Positions 18,420 through 26,385 are shown, numbered from the stretch's first letter. The stretch is DNA of 49,369 bases from Nitratireductor sp. (GCA_017854535.1 JAFMHL010000033.1:1-49369), one strand, 5' to 3'. The notes: generated by a model from the letters alone, not told the origin. Translations and numbers: made by a program.

Positions 18420-19712
18420 ATGAAATTTACGAAAACAATTATGGCTGGCGCGCTGGCGGTTATGGTGGGTGCTACGCCCGCATTAGCCGATCTGGTATTC
18501 CCGTCCCTGAGCTATCGCACAGGACCTTACGCAGCCAATGGCATTCCATTTGCTGACGGCTATGCGGATTATCTAACGCTGGTCAATGAACGCGATGGCG
18601 GCATTGGTGGCATAAAGACCCAACTGCTTGAGTGCGAAACAGGCTACAACACTGAAAAAGGCGTTGAGTGCTACGAGTCTACAAAAGGCCAAGGCGCATT
18701 GATTTACCAACCGCTTTCAACAGGCATCACCTATCAATTGATCCCTAAAGCGACCGCCGATGGCATCCCTGTTCACTCAATGGGCTATGGCCGCACCTCT
18801 GCTGCAAACGGCAAAGTGTTTGAGTGGATCTTCAACTATCCAGCCAACTATTGGGATGGCGCATCAGTCATCGTTAATGACATCATCAAAGCCAATGGCG
18901 GCGATGTAAAAGGCAAGAAGATCGCGCTTGTTTATCACAATTCTGCCTATGGTAAGGAGCCGATCCGTACTTTGGAAGAGCTAGCCAAAAAGCACGGTTA
19001 CGAATTGTCATTGCTTCCAGTTGACCATCCTGGTCAGGAACAGAAATCTCAGTGGCTACAAATCCGCCGCGATCGTCCTGACTATGTCTTGATGTGGGGT
19101 TGGGGTGTCATGAACGCAGTTGCGATTCAGGAAGCTGTAAACATCCGCTTTAACATGGAAAACTTCTACGGCATCTGGTGGTCAGGTTCTGAAAATGATG
19201 TGATCCCTGCTGGCGCGGGAGCCAATGGTTATAAAGCTGCAACCTTCCATGGTGTTGGCGCAGACTACCCAGTCTTTGCAGACATCAAAAAGCATGTTGT
19301 TGATACAGGTAAAGCAGCTGGTGCTGGCGACCAGGTCGGTACGGTTCTTTATAACCGCGGCATGTATGCTGCTATGCTTGCTGTAGAGGCCGCACGTAAA
19401 GCTCAGGAAATTGCTGGTAAGCCAGACATTACTGCAGCTGACATGCGCAATGGCATGGAAGCATTGGTTATCGATCAGGCTCGCATGACTGAGCTTGGCC
19501 TTCCTGGCTTTGGCCCGGAAATCAATGTAACCTGTGCATCGCATGGTGGCCCAGGTCTTGGAGCAATCCAGCAATGGGATGCAGCAGCTAAGACATGGTC
19601 TCTCGTTTCAGACTTTGGCCCGGCCGATCGTGATGTTCTCGATCCGTTGATTGCTGAAGATTCTGAAGCATTCGCGAAAGAGAACAATATTACACCACGT
19701 CCTTGCAGCTAA
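18420..19712 (+). CDS. HAAT-family ABC transporter substrate-binding protein (set 3)
   Basis: This is a periplasmic receptor of 430 residues with a Sec signal ending at ALA after residue 23. The mature start (FPSLSYRTGPYAANGIPFADG) matches the branch of LivK-like receptors encoded beside acyl-CoA synthetases. The ligand-site region is rich in Tyr and Trp (GIWWSGSEND, MWGWGVMN), which would suit an aromatic or bulky hydrophobic acid; that is inference. Several Cys are spaced so that disulfides are possible. The ATG follows GAGGAGG. Stem-loops flank the gene on both sides. Confidence 0.92.
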   Translation: MKFTKTIMAGALAVMVGATPALADLVFPSLSYRTGPYAANGIPFADGYADYLTLVNERDGGIGGIKTQLLECETGYNTEKGVECYESTKGQGALIYQPLSTGITYQLIPKATADGIPVHSMGYGRTSAANGKVFEWIFNYPANYWDGASVIVNDIIKANGGDVKGKKIALVYHNSAYGKEPIRTLEELAKKHGYELSLLPVDHPGQEQKSQWLQIRRDRPDYVLMWGWGVMNAVAIQEAVNIRFNMENFYGIWWSGSENDVIPAGAGANGYKAATFHGVGADYPVFADIKKHVVDTGKAAGAGDQVGTVLYNRGMYAAMLAVEAARKAQEIAGKPDITAADMRNGMEALVIDQARMTELGLPGFGPEINVTCASHGGPGLGAIQQWDAAAKTWSLVSDFGPADRDVLDPLIAEDSEAFAKENNITPRPCS

Positions 19713-19731
19713 CCGCTAAGGAATAAGATTA

Positions 19732-19758
19732 GAAGGGTGGCAGTTGCTGCCATCCTTC
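19732..19758 (+). terminator. Strong intercistronic stem-loop after the set 3 binding protein
   Basis: GAAGGGTGGCAG pairs with CTGCCATCCTTC around TTG, a 12-base stem with one G-U pair. No clean U-run follows, so it more likely protects the upstream receptor mRNA or causes partial termination. It lies on top of a possible upstream GTG start (19737) for the next gene and argues against that start. Confidence 0.6.
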
Positions 19759-19790
19759 AACCGATAAAATCAATTTTGACAGGCCCAGCT

Positions 19791-20630
19791 ATGCTCAAGA
19801 AAAATGACAAGACTTCCGCCGAAAACGCGGCTCCTCTTCTCGAAATCAGTAATATCGAGGTGATCTATAATCACGTTATTTTGGTGCTCAAAGGCGTTTC
19901 GCTAACGGTTCCCAAAGGCGGTATTGTTGCCATTCTTGGGGCAAATGGTGCTGGCAAGACAACAACCCTCAAGGCGATTTCAAACCTGCTGCATGCAGAA
20001 CGTGGCGAAGTCACCAAGGGCAATATCAAATTAAACGGCGAAGAAATTCAAAATCTGTCGCCTACTGATCTCGTTAAAAAGGGCTGCATCCAAGTGATGG
20101 AAGGCCGCCATTGTTTCGGCCATTTGACCATTGAAGAAAATCTGATGACGGGGGCTTTCACCCGCACAGATGGCCGTGCCGCCATCGCCGCAGACCTTGA
20201 GATGGTTTATAACTATTTCCCTCGACTGCGTGAGCGCCGCAAATCACTTGCTGGTTATACCTCAGGCGGAGAGCAACAAATGTGTGCCATTGGCCGCGCA
20301 TTGATGTCCCGCCCGTCAACCATTTTGCTGGATGAACCTTCAATGGGTTTGGCGCCGCAATTGGTTGAAGAAATTTTCGAAATCGTAAAAGGTCTGAATG
20401 AAAACGAGGGTGTATCCTTCCTTCTCGCCGAGCAGAACACCAATATAGCCCTTCGCTATGCCACATATGGTTACATTCTGGAGTCAGGCCGTGTCGTTAT
20501 GGATGGCCTTGCCAAAGACCTTCGCGAAAACGAAGATGTGAAAGAGTTTTACCTTGGCGTTGGCGGCGAAGGCAGAAAGTCGTTCCGCGATGTGAAGCAC
20601 TATAAGCGGCGTAAGCGCTGGTTGGCATAA
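19791..20630 (+). CDS. LivF-type ABC transporter ATP-binding protein (set 3)
   Basis: This is an ATPase of 279 residues from the ATG at 19791, which follows ACAGG; a longer GTG frame from 19737 would begin inside a stem-loop. Walker A GANGAGKTT is at 50-58, the signature TSGGEQQ at 157-163 (Thr in place of Leu) and Walker B TILLDEP at 177-183. The segment VMEGRHCFGHLTIEEN replaces the usual V-P-E-G-R. It ends with a basic, Trp-containing tail like that of the set 2 LivF. Its separation from LivG by three genes is unusual for generic liv operons but known in ligase-linked clusters. Confidence 0.92.
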   Translation: MLKKNDKTSAENAAPLLEISNIEVIYNHVILVLKGVSLTVPKGGIVAILGANGAGKTTTLKAISNLLHAERGEVTKGNIKLNGEEIQNLSPTDLVKKGCIQVMEGRHCFGHLTIEENLMTGAFTRTDGRAAIAADLEMVYNYFPRLRERRKSLAGYTSGGEQQMCAIGRALMSRPSTILLDEPSMGLAPQLVEEIFEIVKGLNENEGVSFLLAEQNTNIALRYATYGYILESGRVVMDGLAKDLRENEDVKEFYLGVGGEGRKSFRDVKHYKRRKRWLA

Positions 20631-20636
20631 TTAAAA

Positions 20637-21155
20637 ATGGCAGAAGGCCATCTTCCTAAAGTTCAACCCATATCTTTCGATATCGAAGGCCAAAAGGGCT
20701 CTGCCCAATTTCGCTATTCGCGTGAGGGATTTCGACTAAATCTGATCATCGCAATAGCTCTCACGGTCCTTATCTGCAGTCTCGTTTGGCTGCTACTCGG
20801 TATTTACGGTTCCAACCACATGAATCTTTATACGGCCTTTGCAGGCCTTGCATTCTTTGCGTTCATCTCTGCGCGTATGTTGGCGCAATATTTCAAAAAC
20901 GATGTGGTCTTGGCGGTTCAGCCAACGGGCCTATATGACAGCAGAATATCCTCGCAGACCATTCCATGGAATAATATCAAGGAGCTGCTGCTATTGCGCC
21001 GTGAACAGGTTTACACTCTGGAAGTTACGCTTTGGCCCGTAGATGGCAAGGCAAGCGCAAAAACCCATCAAATAGAATTGTCAGCGCTGGAAGGCGGTTC
21101 GGAACAAATCCTTGAAGCGATCAACGCTTATATGCCTATTCGGATGGAGCGTTAG
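20637..21155 (+). CDS. Small membrane protein of unknown function
   Basis: This 172-residue protein has two hydrophobic segments (about residues 31-54 and 61-85) and a mainly soluble C-terminal half. The soluble part resembles a small beta-rich domain (YDSRISSQTIPWNNIKEL) of the kind seen in PH-like membrane proteins, but I do not recognise the family firmly. It starts six bases after the LivF stop without a strong ribosome site and ends three bases before the zinc peptidase, so it depends on coupled translation. Its position between importer and peptidase suggests a shared membrane role that cannot be named. Confidence 0.8.
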   Translation: MAEGHLPKVQPISFDIEGQKGSAQFRYSREGFRLNLIIAIALTVLICSLVWLLLGIYGSNHMNLYTAFAGLAFFAFISARMLAQYFKNDVVLAVQPTGLYDSRISSQTIPWNNIKELLLLRREQVYTLEVTLWPVDGKASAKTHQIELSALEGGSEQILEAINAYMPIRMER

Positions 21156-21158
21156 AAA

Positions 21159-21845
21159 ATGCCGCTGTTGTTTGTTGTCGGCGTTTTGATCGTTGGAGCC
21201 ATAATATTTATTCCCCAATATTGGGTAAAACATGTCATCACCAAACATGGCAAAGAACGGAATGATTTTCCAGGCACAGGTGGCGAACTGGCCGAGCATT
21301 TGATCGAAAATCTTCAACTTGAAAAAGTGAAATTAGAACGAACTGAAAAGGGCGATCATTATGACCCAGACGCTAAAGTCGTTCGTTTGATGGATGCCCA
21401 TCATTCCGGACGGTCTATCTCTGCTGTTGTTATTGCGGCTCATGAAATTGGTCATGCCATTCAAGACCATCGCGGTGAACGCCTATTGGCTCTGCGCCAG
21501 AAACTGGCAAAATTTGCTGCAGCCTCTGATGTGGTTGCGTCGATCTTTTTCTTTGCCGCACCTGTCCTTGCCGTTGTTGTTAGAACGCCAGCTGCCTTTT
21601 TTGGATTGGTCGCTTTTGGTGTCAGTCTGTTAGCAGTTCGCATCCTGGTGCATTTGGTGACATTACCTGTCGAATTTGATGCGAGCTTCAACAAAGCATT
21701 GCCTATTTTGGAAGAAGGCGGTTATTTGAAACCTGAAGATATGCCTGCCGCCAGACAGGTTTTGAAAGCAGCAGCGCTGACCTATGTGGCTGGCGCGTTG
21801 ATGAGCCTGTTGGATTTAGCCCGTTGGATTCGAATTTTAAGATGA
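21159..21845 (+). CDS. YugP-type neutral zinc metallopeptidase, membrane-bound
   Basis: This is a membrane peptidase of 228 residues. An N-terminal membrane segment (residues 3-20) is followed by the zinc site HEIGH at 95-99 in AAHEIGHAIQDH. Two further hydrophobic segments (about 125-165) precede the third-ligand region LPVEFDASFNKAL (Glu172), all typical of the YugP (DUF232) family. Substrates of the family are essentially unknown. It lies in the importer/ligase operon, three bases after the unknown membrane protein and 12 bases before the PaaK-like gene. A protease is not expected in a solute uptake operon and could process or turn over a membrane subunit; that is speculation. Confidence 0.88.
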   Translation: MPLLFVVGVLIVGAIIFIPQYWVKHVITKHGKERNDFPGTGGELAEHLIENLQLEKVKLERTEKGDHYDPDAKVVRLMDAHHSGRSISAVVIAAHEIGHAIQDHRGERLLALRQKLAKFAAASDVVASIFFFAAPVLAVVVRTPAAFFGLVAFGVSLLAVRILVHLVTLPVEFDASFNKALPILEEGGYLKPEDMPAARQVLKAAALTYVAGALMSLLDLARWIRILR

Positions 21846-21857
21846 GAGTAAATTGAT

Positions 21858-23105
21858 ATGACTAACTTTTTTGATGATTTGGAAAGCCGCGACCCAAAAG
21901 CCAGAGAGCGTGCATTGATGCGCCGCTTGCCAAAGTTTCTGGCTGAGATTTCTCAAACGGTTCCAGCTTGGAAAAAGCGTTTGGCTAAAATTGATCTGGC
22001 TTCCATCAAAAATCGTGGGGCACTTGCGGCAATTCCAGTATTGCGCAAATCTGAATTGATGGAAGCCCAAGCTAAAAAGCCTCCATTGGGCGGCTTTGCA
22101 AATCCTGTATTGTTGCAGGGAACCCGCTACTTCATGTCACCAGGTCCCATATGGGAACCTCAGGCTGCAGGTCCTGATCCTTGGGGAGCAGGGCGAGCAT
22201 TTTTTGCTGCGGGCATTGGCCCAAAAGATTTGGTCCACGCTTCAATCTCATTTCACATGACACCCGGCGGGTATATTCTCGATGCAGGTGCGCGCGCTAC
22301 AGGCGCCAATGTGTTTCCCGCCGGAGTTGGAAATACAGAGCAACAGGTTGAAGCCGCGGCGGCGATCAAGGCAACGGCCTATGCTGGAACACCCGATTAC
22401 CTCAAGGTCCTTCTCGATAAAGCTGATGAGTTGGGCCTCAATCTATCTGCCATCAAGAAGGCAGTTGTTTCAGGCGGGGCTTTATTTCCTTCCATGCGGG
22501 AAGAATATCGCCAGCGCGGGGTGAAAGTCTTGCAAAACTACGCCACCGCCGATCTTGGCGTAATCGCCTATGAAACGTCGCTGCGTGGAAAGCCTCTGCC
22601 GGGGATGGTTTGTAACGAAGACCTGATTGTAGAAATCGTGCGCCCTGGAACCAATGACCCAGTAGAGCCGGGAGAAGTAGGCGAGCTGGTTGTGACCAAT
22701 TTCAATCCTGCCTATCCGCTCATTCGTTTTGGCACGGGGGACTTGTCCGCCATTTTAGACGAACCTTCACCATGTGGGCGAACCAATATGCGCATCAATG
22801 GTTGGATGGGCAGAGCGGATCAACGTACCAAGGTCAAAGGCATGTTTGTAGACCCCAAACAGATCGATGATTTGGTTAAAAGTGCCAGGGGTTCAATTTC
22901 GCGCGCGCGTTTGGTTGTCACCCGAAAGGGCACTTCCGATGCTATGCAATTGATGGTCGAACCATCAAAAGGTGCAAAGCTTGATATGACAAAGATCGCT
23001 AGCCAATTGACCGCCATTACCAAATTGAAGGGCGAGGTGATTCTATCTGACGCCTTGGCGAATGATGGCAAAGTTATTGACGATCAGCGCGATTATTCCA
23101 AATAG
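21858..23105 (+). CDS. Phenylacetate-CoA ligase-like (PaaK family) protein with atypical P-loop
   Basis: This 415-residue protein matches the PaaK fold: an adenylate-binding segment at 228-232 (YATAD), GTGDLS at 292-297, and the hinge GRADQRTKVKGMFVDP at 318-333. The expected glycine/threonine-rich P-loop (S-S-G-T-T-G) is absent; the corresponding place reads MSPGPIWEP at 93-101. Loss of the phosphate-binding Thr/Ser residues should change ATP use, so the enzyme may be altered, use a partner, or work as a CoA transferase or sensor. It is the last gene of the set 3 operon, probably acting on the same imported acid as the ligase at 13320. The ATG at 21858 follows GAGAG weakly. Confidence 0.8.
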   Translation: MTNFFDDLESRDPKARERALMRRLPKFLAEISQTVPAWKKRLAKIDLASIKNRGALAAIPVLRKSELMEAQAKKPPLGGFANPVLLQGTRYFMSPGPIWEPQAAGPDPWGAGRAFFAAGIGPKDLVHASISFHMTPGGYILDAGARATGANVFPAGVGNTEQQVEAAAAIKATAYAGTPDYLKVLLDKADELGLNLSAIKKAVVSGGALFPSMREEYRQRGVKVLQNYATADLGVIAYETSLRGKPLPGMVCNEDLIVEIVRPGTNDPVEPGEVGELVVTNFNPAYPLIRFGTGDLSAILDEPSPCGRTNMRINGWMGRADQRTKVKGMFVDPKQIDDLVKSARGSISRARLVVTRKGTSDAMQLMVEPSKGAKLDMTKIASQLTAITKLKGEVILSDALANDGKVIDDQRDYSK

Positions 23106-23119
23106 GAATTAGCTGCAGT

Positions 23120-24181
23120 TTAGGTCTTCCAGGTTTTATCCAGCACCCGCAGCCAGTTTTCATGGCAGAGTTTACGTATCAAAGCGTCGTTGTAACCATG
23201 TTCACTCATGGCAGTAACGAGGTTTGGCAGGCCTGCGCTATCACCGATGAAGTCTGGCATGAGTGTACCGTCAAAATCTGAACCAAAGCCAACATGGTTT
23301 TCGCCCAGATGGGCAATCAAATGATCAAGATGCTGCAGCAAAATTGACGGAAGGCAGTCACCAGTCCGCCGCCCGTCTGGTCGCAAGAAGGCTGTGCCAA
23401 AATTCAGCCCAACCATGCCGCCACTTTCTTTGATGGCAGCCAATTGCTTGTCAGTGAGATTTCGCGAATGTGGGCAAATGGCATGGGCATTCGAGTGAGT
23501 AGCAACCAAAGGTGCATCACTCGTTTTTGCGATGTCCCAAAATCCGGCCTCGTTCAAATGCGAAAGATCGATCAACACGCCCAATTCATTGCAGCGTTTG
23601 ACCAGGCGAAATCCTGCCTCCGTCAGGCCAGGGCCGATATCGGGCGTTGAGTTGAAAACAAAAGGAACACCATGGGCGAAAATTGTATCCCGGCTCCAAA
23701 CGGGCCCAAGTGAGCGCAGTCCTTTTTCAAAGAGAAACTCAAGAAAACTGAGATCCTCACCGATCGCCTCGGCGCCTTCCATATGCAGGATGGCCGCAAC
23801 CTTTCCTTGGGCAACGGCTGCCTTCATCTCGGCAGTTGAAGTGCAATGGCTAATCCCACCATTCGTAACCAGACGCTTAAACAGACTTAACTGAAGCATG
23901 GCTGTTTCTAGCGCGATTTCCCGTGGCACTGCAGGAATTTGATAAATATTTGTGTCTGGTATTATTGATTTAGGTACAGTAGGAGCATTGCCGCGTCCAG
24001 AAATCCAGATGGCAAAAAAACCACCGCCCATTTGGCCTTTTGTCATTTTTGGCAAATCAATATTGCCAGGTAAGCCTGTTAAAAAATCATCACAGGCGCT
24101 TAGCGGATCGTCTGCGCGCTCCAATATGGATAGAAGGTCATTATGGCCGTCAAATATCCAAGTATCTGGATCAAAATTCAT
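23120..24181 (-). CDS. Membrane dipeptidase family (M19) zinc peptidase
   Basis: This is a dinuclear zinc dipeptidase of 353 residues, homologous to renal dipeptidase. Metal-site motifs are DGHNDL (11-16), HMEGAEA with Glu135, IDLSH with His208 and ATHSNAHA with His229, followed by GSDFDG. No signal peptide is visible, so the bacterial enzyme is probably cytoplasmic. Family members cleave L,L- and L,D-dipeptides, including ones with C-terminal D-amino acids. The ATG follows AAGGA. The gene diverges from the glycine-riboswitch/dadA unit, which suggests D-amino-acid or glycine-containing peptide salvage. It converges with the PaaK-like gene, 14 bases apart, with no obvious terminator between. 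Confidence 0.9.
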   Translation of the reverse strand: MNFDPDTWIFDGHNDLLSILERADDPLSACDDFLTGLPGNIDLPKMTKGQMGGGFFAIWISGRGNAPTVPKSIIPDTNIYQIPAVPREIALETAMLQLSLFKRLVTNGGISHCTSTAEMKAAVAQGKVAAILHMEGAEAIGEDLSFLEFLFEKGLRSLGPVWSRDTIFAHGVPFVFNSTPDIGPGLTEAGFRLVKRCNELGVLIDLSHLNEAGFWDIAKTSDAPLVATHSNAHAICPHSRNLTDKQLAAIKESGGMVGLNFGTAFLRPDGRRTGDCLPSILLQHLDHLIAHLGENHVGFGSDFDGTLMPDFIGDSAGLPNLVTAMSEHGYNDALIRKLCHENWLRVLDKTWKT

Positions 24182-24299
24182 GATGTGTCCTTGTGAGTCT
24201 TTTGGTAAAAGCGCTGAGAAGGTCGCTCAATATTGAGTGTTAGCATTAGCGGGTAAAACAATATCCTTCAATTCCCCAGTGAATGATCCATCAGAACAC

Positions 24300-24327
24300 T
24301 GGACAATAGTAAAAACTATCGTTAGAT
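24300..24327 (+). promoter_or_regulatory. Candidate sigma-70 promoter of the riboswitch-dadA unit
   Basis: TGGACA (24300-24305) and TTAGAT (24322-24327) are 16 bases apart and would start transcription about 24334, just before the riboswitch P1 helix at 24336. The spacer contains the inverted repeat ATAGT-aaaa-ACTAT (24306-24319), a possible repressor site. Confidence 0.5.
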
Positions 24328-24335
24328 GGCTCTCA

Positions 24336-24513
24336 TCAGCGGGAGAGTTGCATTCAATTGCAACGCCGAAGGAGCAACCGCCCCGGAAACTCTCAGGCAA
24401 CCGGACCGCTGAAAGTAAAGTTAAACTCTGGAAAGTGGCATGAAAATGCCCGCCGACGGTGTAAGTACAAAGCCACGAAGGTTATGTACAAAACTCTCAG
24501 GCCAATGACAGAG
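24336..24513 (+). ncRNA. Tandem glycine riboswitch (gcvT-type)
   Basis: Two consecutive glycine aptamers precede dadA. Aptamer I is closed by TCAGCGG (24336-24342) with CCGCTGA (24406-24412). It carries GGGAGAG, the conserved core CGCCGAAGGAGCAA (24364-24377) and AACTCTCAGGCAA. Aptamer II is closed by CTCTG (24426-24430) with CAGAG (24509-24513). It carries CGCCGACGG, a GTACA/TGTAC helix and AACTCTCAGGCC. The short linker and both cores match the cooperative tandem glycine riboswitch. In known cases it controls glycine cleavage or glycine transport genes; here the downstream gene is a D-amino-acid dehydrogenase. Confidence 0.93.
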
Positions 24514-24515
24514 GG

Positions 24516-24551
24516 GGCAATCAAACCTGCTGCGGCAGGAAGGAGATTGCC
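24516..24551 (+). promoter_or_regulatory. Hairpin containing the dadA ribosome site (riboswitch expression platform)
   Basis: GGCAATC (24516-24522) pairs with GATTGCC (24545-24551), directly abutting the ATG, and CCTGC pairs with GCAGG (24526-24539) inside. The ribosome site AAGGAG (24540-24545) lies in the internal bulge and the closing stem. This would hide the translation start and begins two bases after aptamer II closes, so glycine probably controls translation of dadA by favouring or opening this hairpin. The sign of control cannot be read from sequence. Confidence 0.65.
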
Positions 24552-25808
24552 ATGAATATTTTATCTAAAAACGCCCCACATGTTGCTGTCATCGGCGCTG
24601 GTATTACCGGAACAACCACAGCCTACCAACTGGCCAAACGTGGATGTAAGGTGACCCTGTTTGACCATCATCCCTATGCTGCCATGGAAACAAGTTTTGC
24701 CAATGGTGGGCAATTGTCTGCCTCCAATGCCGAAGTCTGGAACTCTTGGGCGACCGTCTTAAAAGGTATCAAATGGATGTTCACCCCCGGCGCGCCGCTC
24801 TTGGTAAATCCAAAGCCAAGCTGGCATAAATTCTCATGGATGGCAGAGTTTGTGGCCGCGATTCCAAAGCATGAAGAAAATACGATTACGACGGTACGTC
24901 TCGCCCTTGCGGCTCGTGAGCATTTGCGCCAAATGGCGAAAGATGAAAACATCGACTATGACCGTGAAGAACGCGGTATTCTGCATTTTTATAAAACAAA
25001 AGCTGAGTTTGATGATGGTGCAAGAGCTACAAAGCTTTTGGCTGAAGGCGGCTTGCATCGCGATGCGGTAACGCCCGAAGAAATTGCAACGATAGAGCCT
25101 GCGCTCAAAGGTCAAGTCTATGGCGGGTTTTATACACCGAGTGACTTCACCGGTGATATTCACAAATTTACCAATGGTCTTGCCAAGGCTTGCGTCAAAC
25201 ACGGCGTTGAAATGCGTTTTGGTGTTGATGTGACAGATATTAAGGCTGGCAATGAAGGGGTCATGATCACCAGCCAAATTGCAGGCACAGCCCATGACCG
25301 CCCACATCAATTGGAAGTCTATGATCAGGTCGTTGTTTGCTCTGGTGTCGCCTCTCGTGATCTCGCCGCCAAATTGGGGGATAGGGTCAATATATACCCT
25401 GTCAAAGGCTATTCGATCACAGTTCAATTGCCTGAGGAGGTGGACAAAGCATCAGCCCCTTGGACCAGCCTTTTGGATGATACTTCAAAGATTGTTACCA
25501 GCCGTTTGGGCAATGACCGTTTCAGAGTAGCAGGGACTGCTGAGTTCAATGGTTATAACCGCGATATTTCATGGAGCCGCATTGAACCCTTGATCTTATG
25601 GTGCCGCGAGCATTTTCCTGAAATGAGTACCCGCAATTGCGTGCCCTGGGCAGGACTGCGTCCGATGATGCCGAACATGTTGCCACGGGTAAATGGTGGC
25701 AAGCATCCGCGTGTTTTCTATAATACCGGACACGGACACTTGGGCTGGACTTTATCTGCCGCAACGGCTGATAAAATCGCAACCTTAATGACGGGGCAAC
25801 AATCGTAA
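24552..25808 (+). CDS. dadA: D-amino-acid dehydrogenase, DadA-like FAD oxidoreductase
   Basis: This is a flavoprotein of 418 residues of the DAO superfamily. The FAD-binding GAGITG is at residues 15-20 with the following TAYQLAKRG helix and acidic strand end. DadA-like features include NGGQLSASNAEVW, the substrate-domain segment FYTPSDFTGD, and the C-terminal GHGHLGWTLSAATADKIA. DadA oxidises D-amino acids, chiefly D-alanine, to keto acids with electrons passed to the respiratory chain at the inner membrane. Control by a glycine riboswitch suggests glycine as a substrate or signal, for example oxidation to glyoxylate; this is inference. The gene lies nine bases from the stop of the convergent Lrp-type regulator. 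Confidence 0.9.
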   Translation: MNILSKNAPHVAVIGAGITGTTTAYQLAKRGCKVTLFDHHPYAAMETSFANGGQLSASNAEVWNSWATVLKGIKWMFTPGAPLLVNPKPSWHKFSWMAEFVAAIPKHEENTITTVRLALAAREHLRQMAKDENIDYDREERGILHFYKTKAEFDDGARATKLLAEGGLHRDAVTPEEIATIEPALKGQVYGGFYTPSDFTGDIHKFTNGLAKACVKHGVEMRFGVDVTDIKAGNEGVMITSQIAGTAHDRPHQLEVYDQVVVCSGVASRDLAAKLGDRVNIYPVKGYSITVQLPEEVDKASAPWTSLLDDTSKIVTSRLGNDRFRVAGTAEFNGYNRDISWSRIEPLILWCREHFPEMSTRNCVPWAGLRPMMPNMLPRVNGGKHPRVFYNTGHGHLGWTLSAATADKIATLMTGQQS

Positions 25809-25816
25809 AGCCGTTC

Positions 25817-26290
25817 TTAGAACATCAGCGGATCAAGACCTTTGTTGTCGCTGACGGTCTGCATAACCGGATAGGTATGGGTATTGGATACGCCAGGCAA
25901 TGCGCCGATATTATCCCCCAATACCTGCCGGTAATGGGCCATATCTCTCGTTCTGACCTTCAATAGATAGTCAAAGCCGCCAGCTACCATATGACAGCTT
26001 TCAATTTCCGGTATCCGTTTTGCTGCGGTATTGAATTTCTCAAGCACATCGGTTGTCGTGCGCTCCAGACTAACTTGCACAAATGTGACATAAGGCAAAC
26101 CAAGATGCGCAGGGTTTAACTCTGCCCGATATCCTTTGATAAAACCTGCTTTTTCCAGCCGCTTCACACGCTCTGCACATGGTGTTTTAGAAAGGTTTAC
26201 AGCCTCGGACAAATCAGTGATCGACATACGTCCGTTTGACTGTAGATTTCTTAAAATCTTCTTGTCTATTGAATCGAGCTTGCTATCCAT
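25817..26290 (-). CDS. putR: Lrp/AsnC-family transcriptional regulator, probable PutR
   Basis: This is a regulator of 157 residues: an N-terminal helix-turn-helix (IDKKILRNLQSNGRMSI, then LSKTPCAERVKRLEKAGFI) and a C-terminal RAM ligand-binding domain (VAGGFDYLLKVRTRDM). I chose the ATG at 26290, with GGAGAAAG upstream, over a GTG at 26308. It is divergent from putA, the arrangement known for PutR, the proline-responsive activator of putA in other alphaproteobacteria. Its own end faces the dadA stop. Confidence 0.8.
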   Translation of the reverse strand: MDSKLDSIDKKILRNLQSNGRMSITDLSEAVNLSKTPCAERVKRLEKAGFIKGYRAELNPAHLGLPYVTFVQVSLERTTTDVLEKFNTAAKRIPEIESCHMVAGGFDYLLKVRTRDMAHYRQVLGDNIGALPGVSNTHTYPVMQTVSDNKGLDPLMF

Positions 26291-26372
26291 ACTCTGCGCT
26301 TTCTCCACTAGGTTTGATAGAGAATTAGACTATATTATAGAAAAAATACAGTAAATAATCTCTGCAATTCTC

Positions 26373-26385
26373 GCCTATCATAGGC
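26373..26385. promoter_or_regulatory. Perfect palindrome in the putR-putA divergent promoter
   Basis: GCCTAT-c-ATAGGC lies 23 bases before the putA ATG in a 118-base divergent spacer that is otherwise AT-rich (TATATTATAG near 26332). It is a candidate binding site for the Lrp-type regulator or another dimeric protein. Confidence 0.4.

Noticed and set aside
19737-19790. Upstream GTG start extending the set 3 LivF by 18 residues
   Set aside because: The GTG lies inside a 12-base stem-loop, the extension has no family match, and the ATG at 19791 has its own AGG site.
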